NCBI GenBank assembly: GCA_025529335.1
Contig: JAMYHX010000140.1
Coordinates: 22,675 to 86,674 of the forward strand
Origin: Rhizopus sp. PT2906
Taxonomy: Eukaryota; Mucoromycota; Mucoromycetes; Mucorales; Rhizopodaceae
DNA: 64,000 bases
Direction: 5' to 3'
Part shown: one piece after another, positions 35,601 through 48,054 of the stretch
Layout of the letters: each line of letters begins with the position of its first letter
Position numbering within the stretch: position 1 is the stretch's first letter
Made by a program: the position numbers and the translations under genes
Notes under the pieces: model-generated
The model's database searches: none
Told to the model about the DNA's origin: nothing
The model's input: the letters and a program-made list of their open reading frames with translations, nothing else

Positions 35601-36737
35601 GTTCTATAATTACTATTCGTCTCTTTTGCTTCGTGCAGTAGAATCATGGTCTCCGGATCCAATAGTGAATACATTATTGAAATTCTACGTAGAGTACGCT
35701 AGTAATAAAAACCAAAGACTTGGTTTTGACGTGTCCTCTCCGAACGGTATCCTGATCTTTAGAGATGCAAGCCAAATCATTTCCATGTATCATCAACAGG
35801 TGTTGAAGCAACCAGTGTTACGACAAGATCAAATCTATGATTACAGATATAAAGGTATCATTCTGTGCTTTGATATCATGTCCAAGTGTCTTGGCGGGAA
35901 ATATGTTAATTTCGGCATCCTTTGGCTCTATCAGGACAAATCTGTGAATGAAGCAATCGATGCAACGCTCCAGCTAATACAGAGTATTCCAGTGAATGAT
36001 CTCATGGTAAGTCTTTTTTTTTTTTGGAAAATGGAAAACATTGTATAGTTATATATATTTTCTGTAGTGTTTCCCAAAGCTATCTCACTCCTTCTTCTTT
36101 TTACTTGACGAACTAGTCCGAGAACGACAACTTATGGCCTTACCTCACCTATCTCCCGAGACATTCTTGCACTTGATGCAAGCTTGCGAACAAGGCATGG
36201 ACTCCTCGGATCAATTGGTATGTTCTCATGCCTGCTCTGCTATCAATCACATAGCCTGTTTTGCTATTCAAGAAACCGAAAAATCGACAAGACAACAGCA
36301 GCGTCGAAGGTCATCTGCACAACAGCATTGGCTCATTACTTATCTTGCACAATTCAATCATATCTTACCGACTTTGTTGGCAGGCCTGTTCCAGTTGCTG
36401 TTATTTGATGATAAATCAGATCAGTGGACCCTGTCAAGACCACTCTACCCGTTGATTCTGTTACAAAGAGACTATGTTTTCAAGTATATCAGTGCTGTTA
36501 TCGAACAACAGCCACCAGAGACAAGGCCTATTGTTACAACAGTAAGTTTTTTTTTAAAAAAAAATACAAGGTACTCATTTTGCATAGGTTTTGAATGGTT
36601 TATTAGACGGCATCAATTGGACCCTAACAACAAAGGATAGGGAAAGATTTACTCATAATGTATCTTCTTTTAGAAAGCCGCTGAATGCACACAGTATAAG
36701 CTTGACACCATTGACGGCTCCTCCGTCATATTACTAA
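32680..36737 (+). CDS. XPO7: Exportin-7 / RanBP16-family nuclear export receptor
   Basis: Fifteen exons (32680-32956, 33010-33164, 33221-33326, 33387-33482, 33539-33654, 33708-34199, 34256-34322, 34375-34622, 34687-34881, 34938-35011, 35057-35149, 35203-35467, 35515-36006, 36068-36541, 36588-36737) give 1099 residues, the usual length of the family. Diagnostic stretches include FDFSG-TSSDESGED, VPTSWRPLLEKDSF, CLVQIASIR, the very conserved RLGFDVSSPNGILIFRDAS, YVNFGILWLYQD and SRPLYPLILL. It is a HEAT-repeat karyopherin that exports protein cargo with RanGTP. The intron after 34199 uses a weak GTAGCG donor, which is the least certain junction. The stop lies 29 bp from that of ATG2 on the other strand. 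Confidence 0.95.
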
Positions 36738-36766
36738 AGAGATACACAAACAAGATGGATATTTTA

Positions 36767-39700
36767 TTATTTTTGTTTTTTATATTTCTAAAGTATAGAA
36801 GCGACATCAAATAAACGATTAGTCATTTTTTTTTTTTTACATGATACAAGCATACTTACATCTTCGTTTTGCAATCGTCTGATAGGATCTATAGAGTATC
36901 TGAGACCGTTAAATATACTTTGAAATGCACCCGTAAGCCCAATCATCGGTCTAATAACAGCCACAGGTACAGCTCGTATGACATTTCGAGATGATTGCTG
37001 TATTTCATCGTCATCTTCTTCATCATCAGCAGGAACTGCCAAAATAGTTTGAGCCAAGTGTTCATCCGTATACACAAAATGCTCCTGAGGTTGATGGCTC
37101 TGTTGAGAACCTGCAAAGAAGTCATCTGCATGTTCTAGGATCACTTGAGTTCCGGACGCCACACGCGAACTCAGCTTGATGGCCTCAATCGCTGTAGCAC
37201 GAGCGAACGAAATCGTGCCCTTTTGAATGCCTCGCATGATACGACCATCCTTGCGGTACTGCTGAATGGGTAACAAAACAAGATCAGCCATACCTGTTCC
37301 CAGATTGGTGAGTGATCGGATAGGCGCGACGCCAGAGACCATATGCGGAACCTGTGTTTGCTTGATATGAGGCAACCACTCTTGCGCGATCTTGTCAAGC
37401 AAAGAATCAACGCCGGTTATACCCGTTAGTTTGATTTGACAAAGCGACACCTTTGCGCCGTCAAGCGAGAACAAATTGATAAGCTCTGCTAGTTGCCCTT
37501 CTTTAAGATTACCATAATTGATATATTTGGGCTTATAGTCCACTTTGAGTGTGACAGGGGAGATATTGACAGACTCTGCAAAAAGTTATTAGCATTTTGT
37601 TTTGACTAAAAAAAAAAAAAAAAAAAAAAGACGGCTTACGAAAGAATGTCTCATCTGCCTTTGGTTCCTTTGATGGTATATAATTCATGATTGGCGTAGA
37701 CTTTACAATCATCTTATCAAACGTGAAGAACCCAACCAGGAAATTAAGAGCATCTTGGTCAATATAGAGCCGAATAGGCAGCAGTTTTGCTTTGAGTCTC
37801 AGTTCTGGATCATCTGCAGGCCGCAAACAAGTCAATTGGATATCAACCATCTGTTCATCCTTTTCTCTAAACACAGTAGGTGATTTCATGTAGCCCAGAA
37901 ACTTCTTCCAGGCTGATGTTTTGATGTTGTCAATGATATCTACGTCCTTTATGCGCAGTTGGAAGCGTATAACTGTCTTCTCATGCGTAGGCATAAGATG
38001 AAAGTCGACATTTATACCCGTCAGTTGAACTTCCATCTGTGCCGTGTCTCGCTTTCGTTGATAGAATCCGCCTCCTTGATCTGTCATACTTGTCGTTCTT
38101 CTGTCATGCTTCCGTGCTGCCATTTCGGCACGGACGTAGTCCCAATCGTAGCCGTCGTATAATTTCCATACAAGATTCACGTGGCTCACATGGAGAGATA
38201 GAACAGCCCCTGATGTTCTTTCGGATGTGTTTCTTGTTTCGCTTGTCGCGTTCAACGAGGACAAGCCATAAAAGTCATCGACTAACTCGAGTTCGTCTGA
38301 TACTAGCATTCGCACAATGTCCTCTGATCTCTTGATATGTCTCGGTGGTTTCATCGGTGGTGATGCTGTTTTAATTGTGGGTGACGCATAAAATTCCTCT
38401 TCATAGTCTTCAATTTCAGGTGCTTCAATTAGCGTCGGAGGAGATATCTTGGTCTCTCTAGACATCATCATCTTGAATGCATTCTCGTCCAAACTAGCCA
38501 GCATATCTTGTTCATTCATAAATTGCTTGACGGTAGAAGGTGAATGGAGTTTATGAGAGGGCTGTTTCGACTCGGAGCCATCATTGAAATCTTCCTTGAG
38601 GGTTGACAGATGTGTGATGAGGTTGATCAAGGACTGAAACGAATCCGCATGAGTATCTAGGTGGATTGTGGCATTTGTCAGCGCAACTTCTGCCTTGGGC
38701 GCTACTATATGGTCTAGTAGTTTTAACTTTACATCAAGTTCAATCGATCTTAATCCAGCCAAAGGTATGAGGCCAAGGTTAGTCCAGTATGCCTCTGATG
38801 TACTGTTGTTACTCATGTTCTTCTCGTCTATTAGGGGGCTGTGCTTAAGTTCAGAGAACAAAAGCTGAATGCTGTCCACGGAAATGTTGATTTCAAGGAT
38901 AGACTGTCCTGTCAAGATCTCAGTCACCACCTGTATCCCATCCGCCAAGATAACGCACCGGAATGGGTAGTCATTAGGGTCATAGTCGATGGAGGTCTCC
39001 AGTACATTTGTGTACACTTTAACACATTGTGTCGGAGGATCAATCAGGTTTATCTATAATTTGAATAAGCTATCTCTCTCTTTCTCTCTCTTTGACGTGT
39101 GCATTTGTGCATACAATATGTTCTACTTACATCCTCTGGCATTTGCTGAAAATAGATAAGCTGATCTATAAAACTAATATCTGGGGTCGCCTTCCAGCAC
39201 AAGTTACAGACAACGACACTTGAATCTTTATTGATTCTATTCATATCTGGAAATAGCAAAAGTCTAGAAAAGATGGATACCATTGGCTTATTCTTACTAG
39301 ACTACGCATATATATATAAAAAGAGAGAGAGAGAGAAGAGATGAGTAAAGTTGTATCAATAAATATGAAAAACTTACTGCCATTATCTTGGGCAACGTTC
39401 TACAGATCAACGGTCGCTGTTTGATTGCATCGTTCAGGGCTAGTTGTTCAATATCCAATGTCGTAATATTTTCATCTCTTCCTAAATGCTTCATGCAAGC
39501 AAAATACTTGAACTCTGAAAAATCAAGCGTGTAGAGATGATCATCGGATGACTGAAGGTACCAGAGCCCTTGGCTCATGACTGCCACAATTGACAGTAGA
39601 CTTGGCCCTTCTTGCTGTTGCTCTTCAGATGATTTCTCTAAATTCAATAGGAACCGTGGTTGCCAAAGTAACAGATCATTTTGAATAGTCTGCACTTTAT

Positions 39701-42219
39701 CCCATCGCTTCTTTGTCAAGTTCATATATGTCTGAGGAAAATGGCAATTGGCTACTAATTGCTAAACAAGAGAGACAGTGTCACTAGATATGTTTTTGCA
39801 TGACTTATGAAATATATACCGAGGTTTCAATCGTTCTCTGTTTGAATATAAGGGCAGAATCTGACTGATTTTCAATCGACATATTCTTTTGACCTTGCCG
39901 TAATTCATCAAACAGTACTCGAGGAAGTTCAAACTCGGATGCATCCGTTTGAAGATGTATCAATGCAGGATCTTTAATGGTGAGTTCGATGCTAGGTGAC
40001 AGTGTGTCAGATAGTAAATCCTTATCTTGCACAGTCTTTACTGTAAACCAACACTGGACAAGACCGTCTACAACAACAAAAACACTCTTCAATAAGCAAC
40101 TTTAACAAATGCATCGCGTGTTACCTTCTTTCATAAACACGTTGATATAGTTCAGTTCGATATTGATACGTAGAGCAAAATTTCGACTACTTGATTCTTT
40201 TCTGCCCTTTTTCTTTTCTTCGCTTGGTGAGGATGACCAGTTGATGACAGGTTTCTTGATATCGACACTCAGTTGGTAGTCGTGGCATTTATCAGTGTAC
40301 TCGTACCGACTGGTCGCTTGGCTCATATCAGGCGATAAAAGTATAAGGCGGATAAAGGCACATTTGATACGCAATTTAGTGTTGGTGGGAACTTCTGAGG
40401 TACTCAAGTCCAAGTTTTGTGGTGGCGGTGGTGGTAGTGTTGGTCGTGATGAAGACGATGGAGATCTATTTAATATGGCCAAAACATATTGTTCCAATCG
40501 ATCTACAGTACGTGGATCCACTAGAAGCTTGAATGCCTGTATATCTACATATATGTCGTCATCCACTGAAATGTTTCCTATATGAACCATTCATATATAC
40601 ATATACAGAAGTGGGAAAATGGTTGTAATATATTACCTCTTTTATTGTCCAACTTGATACGAATGACCTCTACTGGACTATGCTCAAAGGACTGCTCGGT
40701 ATCATAAAAGGAAGGGAATAAATCCTGATGTGAGTAGCTCGTTTTGATACTGTCATCAAATTGAATCATAGGCTGACATCGTAACCCATGATTAGTCTCA
40801 ATCCACTCATCTAATGTCAGGTCAGACAAGCGGATATTGACGCATTGATCATGGCTTGAGAACTGTTGTATTCGAATGTTGAGCTGATCCATTGTCAATC
40901 GAATATGTCCTTGATTTAGATCGACGAGATCCTGATCGAGAATGGATACATTGTCTGAAGGATGTTGATGTAATATGAAGCATTCTATAAGCGATATCTG
41001 TATCTTGATCTTTCGTTCGAATGCGTCGTTATCTGAGTGAATTGTCGTATAGTGCTTTTGATTTCTCATGTCCAAGTCGCCCAAAATGTCTGTATTTGTC
41101 GGAGGAGGCTGGTCCTGCTGGGTGAAGTTTAAAAGGTCCATAAAGAAGGCAAATTGACTTGGAGTGATAATGATACGGGAATGAGTTAATAAAAAGTCAA
41201 CTTGCTTGATATGGAATGCATTTTCATTGTATGGTATCGTCTTTATTCTTATCCAATTTGATTTATCCATCGTGGTGAATATGAGTGCTTCATATGGGTT
41301 AGCATCATAAAATACGTCTGATTGCTCGCTTATGATGATGGGAGCAGATCTAAGCCAGACAGTTGGAGAAGATATAGTAATTATCTTTATCGTTTCATTT
41401 GGTACAATGACAGAACTTTCATCTATAGTATTAGTTACATGGTTGTTATTATTAAATTCAGGTGTCTCATCAAAATATGCGATTCTAGGTATGGAAATAT
41501 CAAGGCTGTAGCATGTGTTATTACTGTCTGGTGATAATGGGGCATCTGACTTGTGTACGATATGTATCATTGTGTCTATGATATCGACTCTAAGCTGTGC
41601 AAATAGCTTATCAATGGTGCGTGTTAGGATATAGATGCCGTCTCCTTGAGATTGGATATCTTCTTGTTCATCTGGTTGCTTTACTTCTGACTTTAAGAAA
41701 TCATCTGCGAAATGTAAAGAAGAGGACATGATAGATCCTTCTATTGAAATATCTATAATTTATAAGTATGCCTCGTATTCTCTTTTATATATCTACCTGG
41801 CTTTCTATGATGCTGTTGTTCTTTATGCTTGACTGGAACTAAATTTAATTCAAGTCCTTGAATTTTAATGGATACTCCGCTCCAATGATTTGCCCAAGGT
41901 AATGAAGCATGAATGCTGGAGACATGACCTTTTTCAACCATAAAACATGAATCTTGTAATAGTTCATTTAATTTCTACAAAATGCTTTAGTTCATCTTTA
42001 ACAAACACACAAGGCATCATTTACATTCAAATTTAGTTTGAGTTCTCTTAGTTCTACTGAGCCATTAACGAGTTCAATGTCAAAGTTGTCGAGATCTAGA
42101 TCGTTTTCAAGAAATGGTCCAATGGCTCTCTTTAATAAAAATTTGTAAAGCTTCTTTTGAATATTGGAAGGTAAAGAAAAGCTGTTTGTCCAACCCGATA
42201 AATAGTTCCAAGCCTTCAT
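36767..42219 (-). CDS. ATG2: Autophagy-related protein 2 (lipid-transfer bridge)
   Basis: Ten exons (42219-42025, 41974-41797, 41752-40637, 40577-40125, 40067-39820, 39761-39378, 39301-39131, 39053-37640, 37575-36860, 36787-36767) give 1631 residues, close to yeast Atg2. The N-terminal chorein domain is evident (IQKKLYKFLLKRAIGPFLEN, then VELRELKLNLN). The C-terminal ATG2 core has DYKPKYINYGNLKEGQLAEL, then GLxDL-type GMADLVLLPI and KDGRIMRGIQKGTISFA. Atg2 is a rod that moves phospholipids from the ER to the growing isolation membrane with Atg9 and Atg18. The last exon encodes only seven residues and is inferred from phase. A 20-nt poly-A/T run lies in the last large intron. Confidence 0.95.
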
Positions 42220-42584
42220 TATTTGTATATAAAATAAAAAGAAAAAGAGGTAAATAATAAAAGCGTAAAATGGAGATTAAATGCAACAGTGTTGTATCAT
42301 CTGACCTGTACACACTTTCTCTATAATTTCATACTCCTTAAAGTGATATACACTCAATAATACACTGCTTGCTTAATAAATCAATCCTTTTCTTTCAATC
42401 TTTCTCTACTTTTCTTATTCTTTTCATTAGGTTAATCCTCATCATTTCATAGTCTTTTCGTTCGTTTCTATTGTCTGATTGGCTAGAATTTGTGTTTGAA
42501 ATCTGTAAAATAAAAATAATTGGTCTTTTTTTTTTCCCTCCTCTCTCTCTTTTTTTTTTTTCTTACAATTAATAGAAAGAACAA
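42220..42584. promoter_or_regulatory. Divergent promoter region, ATG2 and DUF3020 genes
   Basis: This 365-bp gap separates two divergent start codons. It is AT- and pyrimidine-rich with long T tracts just upstream of 42585. No TATA box is clear. Confidence 0.45.
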
Positions 42585-44182
42585 ATGAATCAAGATCCAA
42601 AGGAACAACAACAAGAACCAAGTCAAGAAGACCAAAAGCAACAAGAACAGTCAACGTCACCAAAAGAAGAAGAGCAACAAGAACAACCGACAACACCAGG
42701 CAATCTTGAACAATCAACCAATGATGTCTTAACTGCTGCTGCTTCACAACTTCAACAATTGACACCTGAAGAGACTCAAGCACTCATTCATGCTACTGCC
42801 CAAGCTATGGGTGTATCAAATAACTACCAACAACTATTCTCTACTATAGACTCAACAAACGTGGTCTTGGCTGCTTCTATCGTAGCTGCCGCTGCTGCTG
42901 CTTCTGCCACAAATAACAATAATAACAGTAATTTAGAGGCTTCAAAAGAAACAACAACTAGTGCACCCATAGCAACATCATCCGGGACGTCGTCGTCAAC
43001 AACGCCAAGTAATAAACGTAAAAGAGAACCTATCGATCTCAGCACATTACCTGCAGACTTGTTGAAACGTGAACTCATGAACCAAAAGGTAATCGTCACG
43101 TTGACTTTCCCCTCTTTCTCCCTTTCTTTACACCCTTTTCTATATGTTGACAGGTGAGAGCAGACAACAGAGAACGAAAAAAGCGTTGGAGACAGCAAAA
43201 TGAAGAGAGAAGTAAGTTCTATAACATTACGCGTGAATGCTTTTTTTTTTTTAAAAAAACTTTATTTCTTGTAGATAAAGATAATGATTTACGCTGTCGC
43301 GTGAATAAACGAGCCCATAAATTATTTGGAAAAGAAGACAATGAACATAAGCGAGCTTGGATCGAAGAAGAGTTTCGAAAAAGACAACAAAAGCGAAAGG
43401 AAAAAGAGAGAAGGAAAGGTGTGATTGATAATTCCTTGGGTGCTGTCCAAAATCATAACGTCTCTCATCCACCACCAACTCAGTCATTCATGTCACCTCA
43501 GCAACAGTTAGATATCAACTATTTAATGATGCTTTGTAATAGTCTTGGTATTCCTGGTGCTGCTCGTGCGTTAATAGGCAATGCCACCGCTACTACTACT
43601 ACTACATCTACAAACAATACGGATACAGTGGCAAATAACATGTTGCAAGAACAGAGAAACGAGAAGCGAGAAGAATCTACGGACAGCACAGATTCAATGG
43701 AACAAAAGAACACAGGGTCAATAATACCAACAGTAGATACTGCGAATGATAACAGCAACAGTAATAAGAATAATGATGGTAGCAGTAGCAGTAGTAATAA
43801 TAATAATAATGATAACCATACCACAGAAGAAAACAAGGATCAACACAAGCCGATCAATTCATCTCTACAGCTGCTTGAATTTCTACATCATATACAGCAA
43901 TACCACCCTCAGCAGCAACAATCGTCGTCTTCGTCGCATATCGAAAACAACCCTTCTTCATCATCCAACAACGAACTAGCCGCTTTACCTACATTTCCCA
44001 ACATGGATAGTACGAACAAACCTGAAGAAAAGCTGGCTGCTTTACTAGCTTCGACCTTAGCCGCCGCTGCGGCTGCATCCAACAAGGAGGAAGGACCAGA
44101 GCGACCTGCTACAGAACATACCGAATTTCCTTTAGATGCAGTTTTGACACTTATGCAATTAAACGCTGGCTGGAGGCAGTAG
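42585..44182 (+). CDS. DUF3020-domain nuclear protein
   Basis: Exons 42585-43088, 43154-43211 and 43275-44182 give 489 residues. A Gln/Glu-rich N-terminus and an Ala-rich helix (LAASIVAAAAAASA) precede a nuclear-localisation-like KRKR. The basic core VRADNRERKKRWRQQNEERN / KDNDLRCRVNKRAHKLFG is the DUF3020 signature of fungal proteins and resembles a bZIP-like basic region. A Lys/Arg-rich helix follows, then long Asn/Ser-rich low-complexity tracts. A transcription-related nuclear role is likely but unproven. Both introns interrupt the conserved core. CAA, AAT and GCT repeat tracts make length variation likely. Confidence 0.8.
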
Positions 44183-44270
44183 TATCAGATTTTTAATAAA
44201 GAAAAATTCCTTACCCCCTCTTCGCTCTTTCTCTTTTTCTCTTTATCTTTTTATGTGAAAAGGGGAAAGA

Positions 44271-45241
44271 ATGCTGATAGATATTTTATTGTGTATTGCT
44301 AATTACCTAAAGCATGAAGACCTACTGACACTTTCGCTGATCTATCCTGCATTGTACTATGACGAATCGTTTTGGAAAGCAAGATGCCGCAACGATTACA
44401 ACGTGACGTACAATGATCCTAACTTGACGTATCGAGAGCTTTACAAGGCATGTGTTGTTAAGCCTATAGGTCGATTGCCATGTACTCATCTAGACACAAA
44501 TGCGCAATACGTACAAGTCGATGTGTGTAATCAATGTCAAAATGGAAACCTAGAGTATCTCTTTATCTGCACAGATTGTGGTCAGGTACTCTGTGATCGA
44601 CATACAAGGCATCATGCACGGTTAGGAAAGAAGAAACATCAAGTGTATTATAAACCCAACATGTCAGAGTTCTTTTGCCAAGCTTGTCTTGACTGGGTAA
44701 GGAACATAAAACGTAAATAATACGCAATTCATTCATCTTAGAATAGATTGGAGGTATGGATTCGTATACAGCAGAAATACATTACGCATCCTCCCTGTCT
44801 CTGCTTTGGATAAATACACTTTGTTTGAATGATCAAAAGACACTGGAGCTCAAGCAAGTACGGCAAAAAGAACGGTCCATTCGTTGGAAAGATACACCAC
44901 GCCATGCACTCAAAGACGGCCTGTGTCTTTTGCCTTTACAATGGATTACCGTATGGGAGGATTTCATTGAGGGATGGAAAACAGAACGACCAAAAGAAGC
45001 GATTGATTGCACAGTGGAGATAACAAACTTACAGCATGTGAGCATCATTTCTTCCTCCACTTGGAATTATCTACGTAAGCATTATATGGTCATAGGAGAC
45101 AAGATAACAGAAGGTAAAAAAAAAAAAAAAAAAGAGTGGATTTACTGATAAACGAAATAATCTAAACAAGCATAAACAGACAAACTGGTATCAAAGAATA
45201 TATTGGGTCAACTTCAAGCATGGAAGAAAAGAATACCTTAA
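44271..45241 (+). CDS. F-box-like, zf-UBP and DUSP-domain protein
   Basis: Exons 44271-44696, 44747-45113 and 45180-45241 give 284 residues. Residues 1-45 look like an F-box (LIDILLCIANYLKHEDLLTL), suggesting an SCF ubiquitin-ligase adaptor. Residues 65-140 form a zinc-finger UBP domain with the ordered Cys/His set (CTH, CNQC, CTDCGQVLC, HTRHH, C-x2-C). The C-terminal part resembles a DUSP domain (LCLLPLQWITVWEDFIEG, then STWNYLRKHY). No ubiquitin-protease catalytic domain follows. This suggests a ubiquitin-binding reader or adaptor, not a deubiquitinase. The second-exon acceptor was picked by phase. Its TAA overlaps the TAA of the convergent lipase-like gene. Confidence 0.75.
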
Positions 45242-47538
45242 TGCATTGATTTTGCTCTCTTTTTGTTTTCAATATAACGACTACGAACCACCACTGGTTC
45301 TCTTTCAACATTCATAGCCTTTAATCTCAAAACAGCTAAAATAATAAAATATCAACCTACGTTCCTCGTTCATTATTTCTTTTTACCTCTGTCCAAAGCC
45401 AGTTCAATCATACAACGCGTTTTTATAAATGCAATCAGTGGCCAAATAGACCTTTCACCATGTAATATCCTATGATAAAAGGTTATTTCTATATCACACT
45501 TGTTCTCCCTCTTTTTTTACCAATAAGCTAAAGATTGATGAGACGGGTTTGAAAACAAAATGTTCAAATCCTATACAAAAATGTTTAGTTTTTGTTCAAT
45601 GAAAGTTTATCTCTTTCTTTTACCGAAAAGTTCAAATCAGGTACCACATTGACATTACCCGACATCTTTTCCTCAATCACACCACGGAAAGCGCGGGGCA
45701 ACAGATGAAGCTGATCAAGCTGGTACAGTCGATGCTTGAATTCAGAAGCAACGATATAGGCCAGCTTGTGAATAAAGGTTTCATGATGCAGATTTTGGGC
45801 CTTGGCAATAAACGGAATAGCATAAATACTTGCTTGGGAGACGATAAAGTGATTGACATTAAAGAGCTCAGAGAGTCGATACAGAGGTGTCTCACTCTCT
45901 GCAGGTGATGTCTCGGACCAATGGTTCCATTTAACATTGGAAGAGATCCATTTGACGATATTGCCGTTCTTATCCTTGGCCATCAAATCACAACTGCCAA
46001 AGAGCCCAGCAGAAGCAGTTGAACAACATGCAGCACTCCAGATAAGCTTTGTTTTTCATGCACGGATTGGTTCAGTAGAGAGAATTTAAGGAAATATTTA
46101 AAAACTTACCACATTAGGAGCTGTCAGATAATTCAGTAGTTGCGGTACCTCTTGTGTACGACTGGATGATACGCTAATGTTAAGAACACGCTTTGATCTC
46201 GCATAGGCTTCTTCAAATGTCAAATCGCCCACATTGGCACGCACACATTCTTGTAATACTTTCATATCCATCAAATAACCTACACGCTGTTAACCTAACT
46301 TTTAACACAATGTGCTCATGTTATTTACCATATTTTAAGAATCGGGTAATGCGTCGCTTAAAGTGCCTACAAAGATGAATCACGTGAACATTCATCACTC
46401 ACACGTACTATTCACTTCTCTTACCCTGTAGCTCTCTTATTTGAAAATGCAGTCAGATTAATGCCATCAGGTTGAAGAATTGTCTATGGTGTTTATATTA
46501 GCTCGCTTTCTTTTTTCTATCCCTCTCGCTTACAGGCAGCTCTTCATCAGTATGAATACAGATCAAGGCAGCAATCATGGCACCAATCGCCGTTCCACTA
46601 ATGATTCGGGGCAAGAGACCTTGTTCGTTCAGGGCTTTGACAATACCAATATGATATAATGCCAAAGCGGTTCCTCCTTGAAGTACCAAGGCAGAACAGC
46701 CAAAGCTCTGTCTTGTATCGCTAAAGAACTTGAGTTTGGCTTGAGGTTCAAAATCGGGCGTGGATTCAATATATTCGATTTGTCGAACGACTTCTTCCAT
46801 ATAATCTTGAATCAGTTGCTTTGTTCTTTGATAAAAAAAAAAGATAATTGGTTCAACATACAAACATGATGCCTATTCTCCTTACCCAACATAAGCATGC
46901 GAGAATAATCTTCTGTCACAGATTCCACCAAAGTTTCTGAGTAATCCAACTCTCAAGAGATACATCATATTATCGACATCACCTATTTCACGAGCCTTTC
47001 TTTGATGCTCTAGGCGAGATTTGATCAATTTGTAATCATAAATCTTTGATTCTGGTTTATTAATCCATTGATCATTTTCTAGTAAAAGAGAGTCAGAAGT
47101 ATATATCTCTTGGAGCCATTGACTTTTACTTAGGTATTTATCCAATTCCTTTGCTCTCTCTTGCCATTCTTCAAATGTTTTGGCATTCTTTAGCTGATTG
47201 ATCATCCTATTCTCTGGTTTATTCTCTTTATATTTGTGCCATTTTTGCTATATGAAGAATAAAGAATGTTATTACAAGATGTAAGACAGTTTATACACAA
47301 CCATCCATGGTTCAAATAAGGACCCATAAGTGAGTAATAGTAAATTATATAGAAAGAACAAGATAGGAACCACAATGTATTTAAGTGGGTCCTGTAACAC
47401 TTGGTTGGCCGCCTTTAGCATCACACTTTTTGAAGAAGGAAAAAAAAAAGAAAAAGAAATAAAAAGCAAATTCACATGTTTATCAAAGATGGAGTTTAAA
47501 ATAAGGATGCATAAAGAACACCTTAGAGGAGGAGACAT
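45238..47538 (-). CDS. Tgl3/4/5-like patatin-domain protein, probably catalytically dead
   Basis: Eleven exons (47538-47522, 47425-47302, 47247-46886, 46825-46534, 46483-46425, 46366-46329, 46279-46110, 46046-45624, 45570-45521, 45469-45387, 45335-45238) give 571 residues. The first junction is tentative. There is an N-terminal hydrophobic segment (YIVVPILFFLYNLLLLTYG), then a patatin domain with the oxyanion region LQGGTALALYHIGIVKAL and the conserved RLSELFNVNHFIVSQ. The nucleophile elbow G-x-S-x-G reads GTAIG, with Ala (codon at 46588-46590) in place of Ser. The D-G-S/A motif expected just before RLSELFN is replaced by HWSETSPAESETPLY. Family members are lipid-droplet triacylglycerol lipases/acyltransferases. 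This one probably lacks hydrolase activity and may be structural, like other pseudo-lipases. Confidence 0.88.
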
Positions 47539-48054
47539 CTGCTTTCATAATGACTTTCAGTTTTTAAAGTCATAAATACCACGTCTATTTCTATTCGTTG
47601 AATAGAATGATACGTTGAAGAGAAGTACCTGAAAGAGAAAATAAGAGTCAGTAAGATGAAGCAAGATCATGAATATGCTTTACTGTGGTGATAGTATCTG
47701 AAGGTGTAGTCTCATGTGAGGATTAGGCTCATCAGAGTGTGGAATAGACACAATGAGGATCGATGTGAGCTGTTTACCCTTCATATTAGCCCTGTATCTA
47801 TGGCTCTTTGTTCAAATGACACCCTTTGGGACCGATCTATTTCCGGTTTAGGGACCAATCAATTCTCCTTTTTTTTTTCGAAGCTTAACCATTGAGATAA
47901 AGCTTATCGGAAGGGAAAATTGACCTGAAGAAAGGAAAGGGGGACGTTTCCAGGACAGAAAGGTCTGGTGATTGCCTTATTTGGATACAATATTTTCATT
48001 CGCGCTTTCGCTTTTCTCTTTCTTTCTTTTTTTTTTTTAACCCTTGCGCATAGA
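47539..48054. promoter_or_regulatory. Divergent promoter region, patatin-like and aminopeptidase genes
   Basis: A 516-bp gap between divergent starts. The aminopeptidase side has a pyrimidine tract ending in T10 about 17 bp before the ATG. No other element is recognised. Confidence 0.45.

Noticed and set aside
43519..43836. Leu/Val-rich minus-strand frame
   Set aside because: It is the antisense of the Asn/Ser codon repeats in the DUF3020 gene, not a membrane protein.
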